DNA of 64,000 nucleotides from Microlunatus sagamiharensis (GCF_900105785.1 NZ_LT629799.1:2542001-2606000); one strand, 5' to 3'; positions 22,987 through 32,078 are shown, counted from the stretch's first letter. A program made the numbers and translations. The notes: generated by a model from the sequence alone, not told the origin.

Positions 22987-23741
22987 GTGAGCCAGCCCAG
23001 CGCCGACGCCCAGCTCGCCGACCTGCGGGGGCTGGTCGCCAGGGCCACCCAGCAGCTGCTCGGCGCGACCATCGCCGTCACCGACGAGCAGTGGCCGCAC
23101 CGAGCCGGCTCCCGCGCTGGAGCCGGGCGCACGTCGCGACCCACCTCGCCCGCCAGGCCGACGGCTTCACCAACCTCGTCGAGGGCGCGGAGACCGGCAC
23201 CCGCACGACGATGTACGCCTCGCCCGAGGCCCGCGACGCCGACATCGAGACGGGCGCACGGCGCTCGGGCCTGGAGCTGCAGACCGACCTCGACACCAGC
23301 GCCGGCCGGCTGGCCGAGGCCTTCGAGCGGCTCGACCACGTCGCCGCCGACGCCCCGGGGGACGCCGGGCCCGCGCGCGGCTGGGCCGCGTCGGTCGAGC
23401 TGCGCGGCGGCCTCGTGGTCCCGGCGCGGCTGCTGCCGCTGGGCCGCCTCTTCGAGGTCGCGCTGCACCTCGTCGACCTCGACGTCGGCCACGAGGTCGA
23501 GCAGCTCGACGAGCCCGTCGCGGAGTGGCTGATCGAGTGGTTCGCCTTCCGCGCACGCGCCCGCGACGAGTTCCCCCGCGTCGAGCTCCACGCGCCCTCG
23601 GGCTTCACCGGGGAGGTCGGGACCGTCGGCCCGCCGGTCGTCGTCCGGGGCCCCGCGCCCGCCCTGCTGGGCTGGCTCACCGGCCGGACCCCCGCCGGAT
23701 CGGTCGACGGCGCCGGGGGCCTGGTGCTGCCCACCCTCTGA
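22987..23741 (+). pseudogene. Maleylpyruvate isomerase-type mycothiol-dependent protein, frameshifted
   Basis: DinB-fold protein of the maleylpyruvate isomerase N-terminal family, whose members use mycothiol. The start ([20 protein letters not shown]) runs to VTDEQWP. The family sequence then continues one frame over from PSRLPRWSRAHVATHLARQA to the stop at 23741. Adding one G after the TGG at 23092-23094 restores EQWAAPSRLPRW and a 251-residue protein. So a single base is missing, by mutation or by sequence error. It is divergent from uvrA. Confidence 0.75.
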
Positions 23742-23834
23742 CCCGTCCGACCTGACCCGTCCGACCCGGCCCGGCCCACCTGACCCGGACGACCCCGGAG
23801 CGCGCTCGGGGTGACCTGGCCCGAGACTGGGCCC

Positions 23835-24494
23835 ATGGCCGGACTCCACCACGTCACCCGCGGCGGCGAGCCGCTGACGATCGCACTCTCCCCCACCGTC
23901 ACCCTCACGAAGGTGTCGGTCGGGCCGATGGACAACAACGCGTACGTGCTCGAGGGCGGCGGCGGGCTGGTCCTCGTGGACGCGGCCGACGACGCCGCGA
24001 CGCTGCTCGCCGTGCTCGGGGACCGCGACCTCGACGCCGTCGTCACCACCCACCGGCACGCCGACCACTGGCAGGCGCTCGCGGACGTCGCCCGGACGGG
24101 GGCCCGCCTCGTCGCCGGCACGCCGGACGCCGGGGCCATCCCCGACGACGCCGGTGTGACGCGGCCGGACGGCGTCTGGGACGGCGACACGGTGGCCCTG
24201 GGCTCCGAGCACCTCGACGTCGTCGGCCTGGTCGGCCACACGCCCGGCTCGGTGCTGCTCGCCTACCGCGGCGGCGACGGGCCGACGCACCTCTTCACCG
24301 GCGACAGCCTCTTCCCGGGCGGGCCGGGCAGGACCCGGAGCCCGGAGGACTTCACCTCCCTGATGGACGACCTCGAGGCCAAGGTCTTCGCGGTCTTCGA
24401 CGACGACACGGTCGTCCACCCCGGGCACGGTGACGGCACCACCCTCGGCGCCGAGCGCCCCCACCTCCAGGAGTGGCGCGAGCGCGGCTGGTGA
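23835..24494 (+). CDS. MBL-fold metallo-hydrolase
   Basis: 219 residues with the glyoxalase II-like metallo-beta-lactamase fold. THRHADHW supplies the first metal ligands, VGLVGHTPGSVLL the second His, FTGDSLFPGGPGR the bridging aspartate, and VHPGHGDGTT the last His. The ATG at 23835 begins MAGLHHVTRGGEPL. These proteins often hydrolyse glutathione- or mycothiol-linked thioesters; the substrate is not known here. The neighbouring mycothiol-type gene makes a thiol link plausible but unproven. Confidence 0.88.
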   Translation: MAGLHHVTRGGEPLTIALSPTVTLTKVSVGPMDNNAYVLEGGGGLVLVDAADDAATLLAVLGDRDLDAVVTTHRHADHWQALADVARTGARLVAGTPDAGAIPDDAGVTRPDGVWDGDTVALGSEHLDVVGLVGHTPGSVLLAYRGGDGPTHLFTGDSLFPGGPGRTRSPEDFTSLMDDLEAKVFAVFDDDTVVHPGHGDGTTLGAERPHLQEWRERGW

Positions 24495-24512
24495 GCGACG
24501 GGCCGGTACCCG

Positions 24513-25835
24513 TCAGGCCGTGACCGGTCCGCCCGACGTCCCGCGGACGGCCTCGCGCAGAGCCGTGGCGAGCTCGACGGCCGCGGCCTCGTCGAGGTCG
24601 CCGACGGTGACGCGCACGGCCGGCCCGGCGTCCTGGCGGAACCGCTGCCCAGGCGCCACGGCCCACCCGGCGGCGAGCAGCGCGGCGACCGCCCGCGCCT
24701 CGTCGGGGACCGGCACCCAGACGTTCAGGCCGGTCGCGCCCGTGCCGGGCACCCCGACGTCGTCGAGCGCCCGCAGCAGCGCCGTGCGGCGGGCGTCGTA
24801 GGTGTCGGCGGCGACCTCGACCACGCGCGCCACCTCCGGGTCGGACCACAGGGCCACCGCGAGGCGCTGCAGCAGGGTGCTCACCCAGCCGGACCCCACC
24901 CGCAGCTGGCCCTCGACCCGGGCGGTCGTCGCCTCGTCGCCGACGACCACGGCCAGGCGCAGGTCGGGCCCGTACGGCTTGGACAGCGACCGGACGAACG
25001 CCCAGGCCGAGGTCGAGCCCGCCAGGCTCGCCAGCGGCACGCGCGCGAGCTCGGCCGCGTGGTCGTCCTCGACGAGCAGCACGTCCGGGTGGGCGTCCAG
25101 CACGCTCCTCAGCCGCGCGGCGCGTGCAGGCGTCACCGCCGCGCCGGTCGGGTTCTGCGCCCGGGTGGTGACGACGACGGCGCGGGCCCCGTCGGAGAGC
25201 GCCGTGGCGAGGGCGCGCGGGTCGGGCCCCGCCTCGTCGACGCGGACGGGCAGGGCCCGCAGGCCCGAGGCGGCGAGCAGGTCGAGCAGGTTGGGCCAGC
25301 CCGGGTCCTCGACGGCGACGGCGTCGCCCGGGGCCAGGCGGGCGAGCAGGATCCTGCGGATCGCGTCGAGCCCGCCCGCGGCCAGGGTGAGGTGTGTGGC
25401 ATCGACGCCCGCGGCCGCCAGCCGCCGCCGGGCCAGGTCGGCGAGCTCGGGCAGGACGAGGTCGCCCGGGGCCTCGGCCGGGTCCGCCCAGCGGAGGTCC
25501 ACCGTGTCGAGGCGCGGCAGCAGCGCCGCCGACGGCTGTCCGGACGCGAGGTCGACGACGCCCGAGGGCACCGCGGGGCCGCTGCTCCGGGTCGCGAGCG
25601 CCGGACGCGCACGCACCCGGGTCCCCAGCCGTCCGCGGGTCTCGACCAGCCCCCGGGCGGCCGCCGTCTTGTAGGCGCTGGCCACCGTGCCGGGCGCGAC
25701 CCCCAGCTCGGTCGCCAGGCCCCGCACGGTCGGCAGCAGGTCGCCGGCGACCAGGCCGCCGTCGCGGACGGCCCGCTCGAGGGAGGCGACGATCTCGGTT
25801 GCCGTGGACCCGGCCAGGCGATAACGTTCTGTCAC
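24513..25835 (-). CDS. MocR/PdxR-type GntR regulator with aminotransferase domain
   Basis: 440 residues. Residues 1-75 form a winged helix of the GntR family (LLPTVRGLATELGVAPGTVA), and the rest is a type I aminotransferase-like domain with the PLP lysine in VRSLSKPYGPDLRLAVVVGD. Members sense pyridoxal phosphate or amino compounds and often control vitamin B6 genes. It is divergent from an FMN-binding pyridoxamine-oxidase-fold gene, and an ordered set of half-sites lies between them. The start is GTG at 25835 inside the first half-site, so autorepression is likely. Confidence 0.9.
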   Translation of the reverse strand: MTERYRLAGSTATEIVASLERAVRDGGLVAGDLLPTVRGLATELGVAPGTVASAYKTAAARGLVETRGRLGTRVRARPALATRSSGPAVPSGVVDLASGQPSAALLPRLDTVDLRWADPAEAPGDLVLPELADLARRRLAAAGVDATHLTLAAGGLDAIRRILLARLAPGDAVAVEDPGWPNLLDLLAASGLRALPVRVDEAGPDPRALATALSDGARAVVVTTRAQNPTGAAVTPARAARLRSVLDAHPDVLLVEDDHAAELARVPLASLAGSTSAWAFVRSLSKPYGPDLRLAVVVGDEATTARVEGQLRVGSGWVSTLLQRLAVALWSDPEVARVVEVAADTYDARRTALLRALDDVGVPGTGATGLNVWVPVPDEARAVAALLAAGWAVAPGQRFRQDAGPAVRVTVGDLDEAAAVELATALREAVRGTSGGPVTA

Positions 25836-25861
25836 AATCAGAAGATTGTACTAGATCAATC
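25835..25861. promoter_or_regulatory. MocR-type operator
   Basis: Three copies of one 5-bp half-site: CAATC (25835-25839), GATTG (25844-25848) and CAATC (25857-25861). The two direct copies are 22 bp apart, two helical turns, and each pairs with the middle one to form a palindrome (CAATC-N4-GATTG and GATTG-N8-CAATC). This mix of direct and inverted sites is typical of MocR binding regions. It lies between the divergent regulator and the gene at 25876, and its AT content contrasts with the surroundings. Confidence 0.75.
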
Positions 25862-25875
25862 GAACGAGCGGAACC

Positions 25876-26541
25876 ATGCCGAGCACCACGACCTACGCCC
25901 CCTCCGCGCGCACCACGCCCACCCGGCTCCGCGAGCGCGTGTCGTACGACCGCGACGCCGTGCACGCCGCCCTCGACGAGGCGGTCCTGTGCCACGTGGC
26001 CTTCGTCGTCGACGGTGCCCCGGTCGTCCTGCCGCAGCTGCACGCGCGCGTCGGCGAGACCCTCTACCTGCACGGCTCGACGGGCGCCCGGGCGATGCGC
26101 CAGGCGCAGACCGACGGCATCGACGTGTGCGTGACCGTCACACACCTCGACGGCCTCGTGCTGGCCCGCTCCGCCTTCCACCACTCCGCCAACTACCGCT
26201 GCGTCGTCGTCCACGGGCGGGCGCACCTCGTCACCGACCCCGCGGAGAAGGACGAGGCCCTGCGCCACCTCGTCGACGCGGTCGTCCCGGGCCGGTCCGA
26301 CCACGTCCGTGGGCCCAGCCGCCGCGAGCTGGCCGCGACCGCGGTGCTGCGGCTCGACCTGGTCGACGTCTCCTACAAGCACCGCGAGGGCCCGCCCGGG
26401 GACGACGAGGACGACCTCGGCTCGCCCTGGTGGGCAGGCGTCCTCCCGCTGCGCACCGTGACCGGGGAGCCGGTGCCGGCACCGGACCTCGTGCCGGGCG
26501 TCGAGGTCCCGGAGCACGTGCGCGGGTGGGCGCGGGGCTGA
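25876..26541 (+). CDS. Pyridoxamine 5'-phosphate oxidase-fold FMN protein (NimA-like)
   Basis: 221 residues of the split-barrel flavin family. It begins with a short leader and RVSYDRDAVHAALDEAV, followed by LCHVAFVVDGAPVVLPQ and YLHGSTGARAMRQ, which are typical of 5-nitroimidazole reductase (Nim)-like proteins. HSANYRCVVVHGRAHLV lies in the FMN-contact region. It is divergent from a MocR regulator and probably its target. The natural substrate is unknown; a B6-vitamer or small-molecule reduction role would fit the regulator. Confidence 0.85.
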   Translation: MPSTTTYAPSARTTPTRLRERVSYDRDAVHAALDEAVLCHVAFVVDGAPVVLPQLHARVGETLYLHGSTGARAMRQAQTDGIDVCVTVTHLDGLVLARSAFHHSANYRCVVVHGRAHLVTDPAEKDEALRHLVDAVVPGRSDHVRGPSRRELAATAVLRLDLVDVSYKHREGPPGDDEDDLGSPWWAGVLPLRTVTGEPVPAPDLVPGVEVPEHVRGWARG

Positions 26542-26573
26542 GGTCCCCTGGCCGATCGGCCGCCAACCCGTCA

Positions 26574-26687
26574 GGGCCCTTCGACAGGCTCAGGAAGCGT
26601 TCTCGGGTCCCTGCCTCCGCCCTTGGCTCGCTCAGGGAGCGTTCCTCAGTCCCTGCCTCCGCCCATCGACAGGCCCGAGGAGCGTCC
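26574..26687. repeat. Cluster of dispersed intergenic repeats
   Basis: Three related units spaced about 42 bp apart. The best copy contains CCCTTCGACAGGCTCAGG and AGCGTT (from 26577). Two degraded copies follow, each preceded by the same GTCCCTGCCTCCGCCC (26607-26622 and 26649-26664). The same core recurs at 58141-58276. It looks like a REP-type intergenic repeat, non-coding. Confidence 0.7.
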
Positions 26688-26739
26688 CGCGCCACGTCCG
26701 GGAACGGTGCTCGACGCTTCGCGTGGCTACGGTGTCGGC

Positions 26740-27246
26740 GTGGACGCGGTGATCGCCTGGTCGGGCTTCGTCGGGGCCTGGCTCCTCGTCGCCGGGCCGC
26801 TGTTCCAGGCCGCGACGGAGCTCGACGAGCAGGGCGACCACCGCCGCGGACTGACCCGGGTGTCGGGCGTCGTCGAGTCGCCGCCGCGGCTGTCGCCGTG
26901 GTGGTGGCTGCTGCCGCCGGTCGCGTACGTCAAGCAGCGCCGCCGGCAGGCGGCCTACCGCGCGGCGGTGATGGACGCCCTGACGACCGACGAGCTCGAG
27001 GACTTCGTCGAGCTCAGCGGCACCGCCACCGGCTGGGCGATGGTCGCGTCCGGCGCCTTCTTCATCGCCGTCAAGGAGACCTGGGAGCTGCTGGAGCTCT
27101 ACGAGGCACCCGGCTGGCTGCTGCCCCTGGCGCTCCTGGTGATGCTGGCGCTCTGCGCGGCCAACACCGTCGTCCGCGTCCGGTGGGGCCACGGCGTGGT
27201 CGACGCCAAGCGGCGTGCGGCGGGCGCGAGGAGCAGGGCGGCGTGA
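26740..27246 (+). CDS. Hypothetical membrane protein
   Basis: 168 residues from a GTG at 26740 (VDAVIAWSGFVGAWLLVAGP). Hydrophobic segments lie at the N-terminus, after residue 95 (TGWAMVASGAFFIAV) and near residue 130 (LLPLALLVMLALCAANTVV). A basic loop and a basic tail (KRRAAGARSRAA) lie on what should be the cytoplasmic side. No family recognised. Its stop overlaps the next start (GTGA), so it belongs to a three-gene unit with 27243 and the MFS transporter. Confidence 0.6.
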   Translation: MDAVIAWSGFVGAWLLVAGPLFQAATELDEQGDHRRGLTRVSGVVESPPRLSPWWWLLPPVAYVKQRRRQAAYRAAVMDALTTDELEDFVELSGTATGWAMVASGAFFIAVKETWELLELYEAPGWLLPLALLVMLALCAANTVVRVRWGHGVVDAKRRAAGARSRAA

Positions 27247-27548
27247 CCGACGGACGCGACCCGGCTGCCGGCCCCGAGGAGCCGGACGACCTCGCCGCCC
27301 TCGTGGAGCGGGTTCCGCCGGGCTGGACCGAGGTCGCGTATGCCGGCCTCCGCTGGGGGCTGACCCGCACCGACCGGGCGCGGGGCGGGACCACGTCGAT
27401 CTACGCCGAGGAGCTGGGCGGCCCGGGGTTCGTCAGCGCGAACGTCTGGCGCACGCAGGGCGGCGAGCTGCTGCGGCCGTGCGAGATGCCCGCGGAGCGC
27501 GTCCTCGACTTCCTGCGCGGCTGGATCCCGGCGGAGGACGCGCGGTGA
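27243..27548 (+). CDS. Small conserved hypothetical protein
   Basis: 101 residues; soluble, no signal. The conserved-looking core is VPPGWTEVAYAGLRWGLTRT, then IYAEELGGPGFVSANVWR and LLRPCEMPAERVLDFLRG with a lone cysteine. Similar small proteins are sometimes named peptide methionine sulfoxide reductase in actinobacterial annotations, but no MsrA GCFW motif is present, so I do not assign that activity. It overlaps both neighbours by 4 bp, indicating translational coupling. Confidence 0.65.
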   Translation: MTDGRDPAAGPEEPDDLAALVERVPPGWTEVAYAGLRWGLTRTDRARGGTTSIYAEELGGPGFVSANVWRTQGGELLRPCEMPAERVLDFLRGWIPAEDAR

Positions 27549-28726
27549 CGGACCGGTCCTGGCGCGGGGTCGCCCCGGCGATGTTCATGGTCGCGTGGGG
27601 CGGCAACCACTTCTCGCCCCTGCTGCTGCTCTACCGCCAGGTCGAGCACTACTCGGCGGTCGAGGTGGACCTCTTCTTCGCGTTCTACATCCTCGGGCTG
27701 GTGCCCGGCTTCCTGCTCGCCGGGCCGCTGTCCGACCGCTTCGGCCGGCGCCCGCTGGTGGCCGCCGCGCTGGCCCTCGGCGTGGTCGGCAGCGTCGTGC
27801 TCGGCCTGGGCGCCGCGAGCCCGGCGGCGCTGTGCGCCGGACGGCTGGTCAGCGGGGTCAGCGTCGCGTCGGTGATGGTGGCCGGGACGACGTGGGTCAA
27901 GGAGCTGTCGGTGGCCGCCGCCCCGCCGGTCCGGGCCCGCCGGGCCGCCCTCACCCTGACGGTCGGCTTCGGGATCGGGGCCGCCGCGGGCGGGGCGCTC
28001 GCCCAGTGGGGCCCCGCGCCGACGCTGCTCCCCTACGCCGTGCAGGTCCTGCTGTCCCTGGTCGCCGCGCTGCCGCTCGCGCGGACGCCCGAGACCCGGC
28101 CCCGCGGGCTGCTGCCGGTGCGCCCGCTGCGCGAGGAACTGCACCTGCCCGCCGCGAGCCGGCCGCGCTTCCTGCGCGTCGTGGTGCCGATGGCGCCCTG
28201 GGTCTTCGGCGCACCCGCGCTGGCCTTCGTCGTCGGACCGGCCCTCGTCGCCGGGCGGACCGGCGCGTACACGATCGCGTACGCCGCGCTGGCCGCCGTC
28301 GTCACGCTCACCCTCGGCGCGGGGGTGCAGCCGTTCGTCCCGCGGCTGGCCCGCCGGGTCCGCGGGCGGCAGGCCGTCGTCGGGCTGGTGCTCGTCGGCG
28401 TGGCCTCGCTGCTGCTCGCCCTTGACGTCGCGCTGGGCTCGGTCGGCGTGGCGCTCGTAGCCGCCGCGCTGCTCGGGACCGCGTACGGCATCTGCATCCT
28501 GACCGGGCTGGTCGAGACCCAGGCGCTCGCCGACCCGGAGCGGGTCGCGGGGCTCACCGGCGTCTACTACTCGCTGATCTACGTCGGGTTCGTCCTGCCC
28601 GCCGTGCTGTCCGGGCTGTCGGTCGTGGCGCCCGAGGTCTGGCTGCTGGTGCTCGTCGCCCTCGCCGCCGGGGCCTGCGCGGTCGCGGTCGAACGCGGCC
28701 TGCGCTCGACGGGGCCGCCGGCGTAG
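27545..28726 (+). CDS. MFS transporter
   Basis: 393 residues and twelve hydrophobic segments. The motif between helices 2 and 3 is GPLSDRFGRRPLVAAAL, the standard major facilitator signature, and RLVSGVSVASVMVAG follows in helix 4. The substrate cannot be told; drug or metabolite export is most common for this type. The GTG start overlaps the stop of the small gene upstream, so it is last in a coupled three-gene unit. Confidence 0.88.
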   Translation: MTDRSWRGVAPAMFMVAWGGNHFSPLLLLYRQVEHYSAVEVDLFFAFYILGLVPGFLLAGPLSDRFGRRPLVAAALALGVVGSVVLGLGAASPAALCAGRLVSGVSVASVMVAGTTWVKELSVAAAPPVRARRAALTLTVGFGIGAAAGGALAQWGPAPTLLPYAVQVLLSLVAALPLARTPETRPRGLLPVRPLREELHLPAASRPRFLRVVVPMAPWVFGAPALAFVVGPALVAGRTGAYTIAYAALAAVVTLTLGAGVQPFVPRLARRVRGRQAVVGLVLVGVASLLLALDVALGSVGVALVAAALLGTAYGICILTGLVETQALADPERVAGLTGVYYSLIYVGFVLPAVLSGLSVVAPEVWLLVLVALAAGACAVAVERGLRSTGPPA

Positions 28727-28735
28727 GCGGACCGC

Positions 28736-29263
28736 CTACTGGCCGACGCGCCCGTCGACGCACTCGCGCAGCAGGTCGGCGTGACCGCAGTGGCGCGCGT
28801 ACTCCTCGATCATGTGGACGAGCACCTCGCGCAGCGCGACGGGGTCGGTGTCGGTGCGGCGCGACAGGGTGCCGAGGTCCTCGGTCGCCGCCACGAACGC
28901 GTCGGTGTCCGCGCAGGCCCGCTCCCAGAGGCTCCATGCCTCGGCCACGACGGCCGGGTCGGCGACCGCGCCGTCGAAGTCGCCGTCGCGGTGCTCGTCG
29001 CTGCTCCAGGGGCGCTCGAGGTGCTCGCCGCGCATCCAGCGGACCGTCCAGATCATCTCCACCTCGGCGAGGTGGCGGACCAGGCCCAGCAGCGACATCG
29101 TCGAGGGCGGCACCGAACGGCGCGCCAGCTGCTCGGCGTCGAGCCCGTCGCACTTCATCCGCAGCGTGTGGCGGTAGACGCGGAGATAGTCGAGCAGCGT
29201 CGCCCGCTCCCCCTCGAGCACGGTCGCGGACCCGCGCGGGTCGTCGTCGGGGTCGACCCACAT
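28736..29263 (-). CDS. DinB family protein (DUF664)
   Basis: 175 residues of the DinB/YfiT-like four-helix fold. LLGLVRHLAEVEMIWTVRWM carries the first metal-ligand His, and HMIEEYARHCGHADLLRE carries the two C-terminal histidines. LSRRTDTDPVALREVLVHM is typical of actinobacterial DUF664 members. Many are thought to be thiol (mycothiol or bacillithiol)-dependent transferases; no substrate can be named. ATG at 29263. It is convergent with the MFS gene. Confidence 0.85.
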   Translation of the reverse strand: MWVDPDDDPRGSATVLEGERATLLDYLRVYRHTLRMKCDGLDAEQLARRSVPPSTMSLLGLVRHLAEVEMIWTVRWMRGEHLERPWSSDEHRDGDFDGAVADPAVVAEAWSLWERACADTDAFVAATEDLGTLSRRTDTDPVALREVLVHMIEEYARHCGHADLLRECVDGRVGQ

Positions 29264-29352
29264 GTCACTCGCCTGCGACGCCCGCGTCCACCGCTCCCGC
29301 TGCTCCACCCGGACACCCTGGCGGGGCGGGTGCCGCCTGTCCACCCGGAGGT

Positions 29353-30753
29353 TCAGCCGCGCCGCAGCACCCGCCGGCGGACCGGCTGGCCGATCAGCTC
29401 GGCGACCAGCACCGCCGCGGCGATGGCCAGGCCACGGGCGCCCGCGTTGACGATGCTGAGCAGCCCGGCGGACGGCTCGCCCGTGCTCAGCTCCAGCAGG
29501 CCGGTGTAGAGGGTCAGCCCGGGCAGCAACGACAGGATGCCGGGCACGACGACCATCATCGGCAGCGCCCGCTGGGCGTTGGCCAGGACGTAGCCGCTGA
29601 TGCCGACGACGAAGGCCGCGCAGGCGTAGGCGGGCACGCCGACCACCCCGAGGGCCTGGACGACCGAGAGCACGAGCATCCCCATCGCCGCGCTCAGCGC
29701 CGCGGCCGGGAGCAGCCGGTAGGGCGTGTAGTAGGTGATCGCGGCCGCCGTCGCGGCGACCGCGGCGGACGCGACCCGCACCGGGAGCGCGTCGAGCCCG
29801 AGCGTGCCCGGGTTGACGGACATGTCGACCCCGAAGGCGCGGGTCACCGCGAGCCCCAGCGCCACGCCGCCCACCAGGCCGGCGACCACGAGGAGGACCT
29901 CGAAGACGCGAGCGGCACCCGTCACCAGGTAGCCGCTCAGCGCGTCCCGCACGCCGTTGACGAGCAGGCCCCCGGGGAGCAGCACGACGATGCTGCCGGC
30001 CACCACGAGGGCCGGGGTGCTCTGGGCGCCGAGCGCGGTCGTCGTGGCCGCGGCCAGCGTCGCCACGAGCCCGCCCACGACGTTGAGGTAGAAGGTCGGG
30101 ACCCGGTGCCCCGCGAGCCAGCGCCCGACGAGGTCGGTGAGCATCGCCGAGGTCGCCACCACGACCGCCGCGGCCCAGTCGCCGCCGAGCTGCGTCACGA
30201 TCGCCGCGGCGAGCAGCCCGCGGGCCAGGGTGACGGCGTTGTCGCCGTACGGGTGCGGGCGCCGCTCGATCTCGGCCAGCCGCGCGAAGGCGGCCTCGCG
30301 GTCGAGCTGGCCGCCGGCGAGCGCGATGAGCAGCTGGTGGACGTCCGCGAGCCGGGAGTGGTCGTCGCTGCGCTGGCGCACGACGCTCACCGAGGTGATC
30401 GGCGGACGCACCTCGTCGGGCCGCACCGAGACGACGATCGAGGTGAAGGTCACGTCGACCTCCGGGCTCGGCAGCCCCATGGCCAGCGCCGCGGCCCGGA
30501 TCGACGCCTCGACGTCGTCCATGGACGCGCCGCGGGCGAGCATCACCGCCCCGACCCGGTGGGCGAAGTCGAAGGAGCGCTGCTGCTCCGCGTCGTCCGG
30601 CGCGGGCAGCGGCCGCTGCACGTCCCACAGGTCCAGGGGCGGCACCCCGTGGATCAGCGTGGGCGGGTCGTCGTCGGCCCAGACGCGGTTGACCTGGCGG
30701 CGCAGCCGGCGCCACCGCTCCTGCCCCGGCTGGTCCTCCCAGGACACGACCAC
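29353..30753 (-). CDS. thrE: Threonine/serine exporter family protein
   Basis: 466 residues with the ThrE two-part architecture. A soluble N-terminal region (FAHRVGAVMLARGASMDDVE) leads into two membrane modules of five helices each. YLNVVGGLVATLAAATTTA and ITYYTPYRLLPAAALSAAMG are family-like. VVPGILSLLPGLTLYTGLLE near the C-terminus is diagnostic. In Corynebacterium ThrE exports threonine and serine. Substrate here is by family only. Confidence 0.9.
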   Translation of the reverse strand: MVVSWEDQPGQERWRRLRRQVNRVWADDDPPTLIHGVPPLDLWDVQRPLPAPDDAEQQRSFDFAHRVGAVMLARGASMDDVEASIRAAALAMGLPSPEVDVTFTSIVVSVRPDEVRPPITSVSVVRQRSDDHSRLADVHQLLIALAGGQLDREAAFARLAEIERRPHPYGDNAVTLARGLLAAAIVTQLGGDWAAAVVVATSAMLTDLVGRWLAGHRVPTFYLNVVGGLVATLAAATTTALGAQSTPALVVAGSIVVLLPGGLLVNGVRDALSGYLVTGAARVFEVLLVVAGLVGGVALGLAVTRAFGVDMSVNPGTLGLDALPVRVASAAVAATAAAITYYTPYRLLPAAALSAAMGMLVLSVVQALGVVGVPAYACAAFVVGISGYVLANAQRALPMMVVVPGILSLLPGLTLYTGLLELSTGEPSAGLLSIVNAGARGLAIAAAVLVAELIGQPVRRRVLRRG

Positions 30754-30852
30754 CCCTCGCTGCGTTCAGGTCCGCCGCCGCGGACCCCGCCGATGCTGGT
30801 TCGCCGCCGCGCTCGTTGTCAACCGGCCCCGGGCCGCGTCGACCAGCACCCT

Positions 30853-31830
30853 CTAGCCCGGGCGGCGGGCACCCTTCCAGGGCATCGACGTGACCGCGAT
30901 GTAGCTGACCTTGCTGCCGGGCTTCGGCGCGTGGACGACCTTCCCGTCGCCGGCGTAGATGCCCACGTGGGAGGGCCCGGAGTAGAAGAAGACGAGATCG
31001 CCGGGCCGCAGGTCGGCCTTCGCCACCGCGGTGCCGAGCTTGTACTGCGCGGCCGCGCTGTGCGGCAGCGTGACCCCGGCCCTGCCCCACGCCCGCATCG
31101 TGAGGCCCGAGCAGTCCCACCGGTCCGGACCCGCGGCGCCGTACTCGTACGGGTCCCCGAGCTGGGCCTTCGCGAAGGCCAGGGCGGTCTCTCCGGGCGT
31201 GGTCGCCGCGGGCGCACCGGGGTCGCCGCCCGGCTCCCCGCCCTGGTCCCCGGTGCTCGGGGGCAGCGCCTGGCCGCCCGCCTGCAGGGCCGCCCACTCG
31301 AGCGCGGTGGTCCGGCCGGTGACCGGGAGACCGAGCCGGGTCTGCAGGTCCTTGACCGCCTGCTCGGTGAGCGCGGCGTAGTTCGTCGTGCCCGGCAGCT
31401 CGCGGTGGCCGAGCGCGCGCAAGGAGAGCTGGAGCCTCCGCACGTCGGTGCCCTTGTCCCCGCGCTCCAGCGCCGGGGTCGAGCCCTGCGCGATCAGCGC
31501 GGCCCACGTGGCGGGGTTCGTCCGGCCCGTCGCCTCGAGGGCGTGCGCGGTCTGGAACGTCCGCAGCTTGGCGGCGTCCGCCGAGGAGAACGACCGGTTG
31601 CGGCTCGTCGCCAGCCCGGCCTGGTGCAGCAGGCACTCGACCGCACCGGCCCTGCTCCCCTTCGTGCCGGCCTTCACGGTCGAGTAGGTCGTGAACTTCG
31701 TCGTGCACCCGGCCGCGGCGGCGGGCGACGCCGAACCCGCCCAGACCCCGGCCGACACGGCGATCGCCAGCGCCGCTCCGACGACCCGCCCCACGACCCG
31801 CCTCCCGACCCGCCTCTGCGCGACACCCAT
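30853..31830 (-). CDS. Secreted NlpC/P60 peptidoglycan hydrolase with peptidoglycan-binding domain
   Basis: 325 residues. A signal peptide precedes SASPAAAAG, then two peptidoglycan-binding type 1 repeats (VECLLHQAGLATSRNRSFSS and VRRLQLSLRALGHRELPG) and a linker. The C-terminal NlpC/P60 endopeptidase has catalytic Cys in DRWDCSGLTMRAW, His in PSHVGIYAGDG and the third polar residue in VVHAPKPGSK. It should cleave peptide stems in the wall after export. A GAGGGAG site lies upstream of the ATG. Stands alone. Confidence 0.92.
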   Translation of the reverse strand: MGVAQRRVGRRVVGRVVGAALAIAVSAGVWAGSASPAAAAGCTTKFTTYSTVKAGTKGSRAGAVECLLHQAGLATSRNRSFSSADAAKLRTFQTAHALEATGRTNPATWAALIAQGSTPALERGDKGTDVRRLQLSLRALGHRELPGTTNYAALTEQAVKDLQTRLGLPVTGRTTALEWAALQAGGQALPPSTGDQGGEPGGDPGAPAATTPGETALAFAKAQLGDPYEYGAAGPDRWDCSGLTMRAWGRAGVTLPHSAAAQYKLGTAVAKADLRPGDLVFFYSGPSHVGIYAGDGKVVHAPKPGSKVSYIAVTSMPWKGARRPG

Positions 31831-32078
31831 GACTCGACTCCCTCGTCCGCTGATGACCCGAGCGACCCAGACGTCAGGACCGCGATGAGTTCCCTGCGGG
31901 CGCTGACGTCAAGGCGCCACGCCGAGTAGATCGTGCAGAAGAAGATTTCGTGACAGCGCGGTGCCGCCTGTGCACGGCGAGCGCCGCTCGACCGGTACGG
32001 ACCCCGCCCGACCGCCGTCCCCACCGCCCCGCCAGGCTGGTCCACGTACGACGACGTCGACGTCCACGAGGAGCACCG

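Noticed and set aside
26574-26687. CRISPR array
   Set aside because: Units are only three, degenerate, with no constant-length unique spacers and no cas genes; a REP-type repeat explains them better.
27243-27548. Peptide methionine sulfoxide reductase
   Set aside because: The catalytic GCFW-type motif of MsrA and the CxxC and RxCxN motifs of MsrB are absent.
31865-31915. Operator pair with TGACGTC before the NlpC/P60 gene
   Set aside because: GACGTC occurs twice 34 bp apart but is a common hexamer in this genome, and no c-di-AMP riboswitch or other leader could be recognised there.
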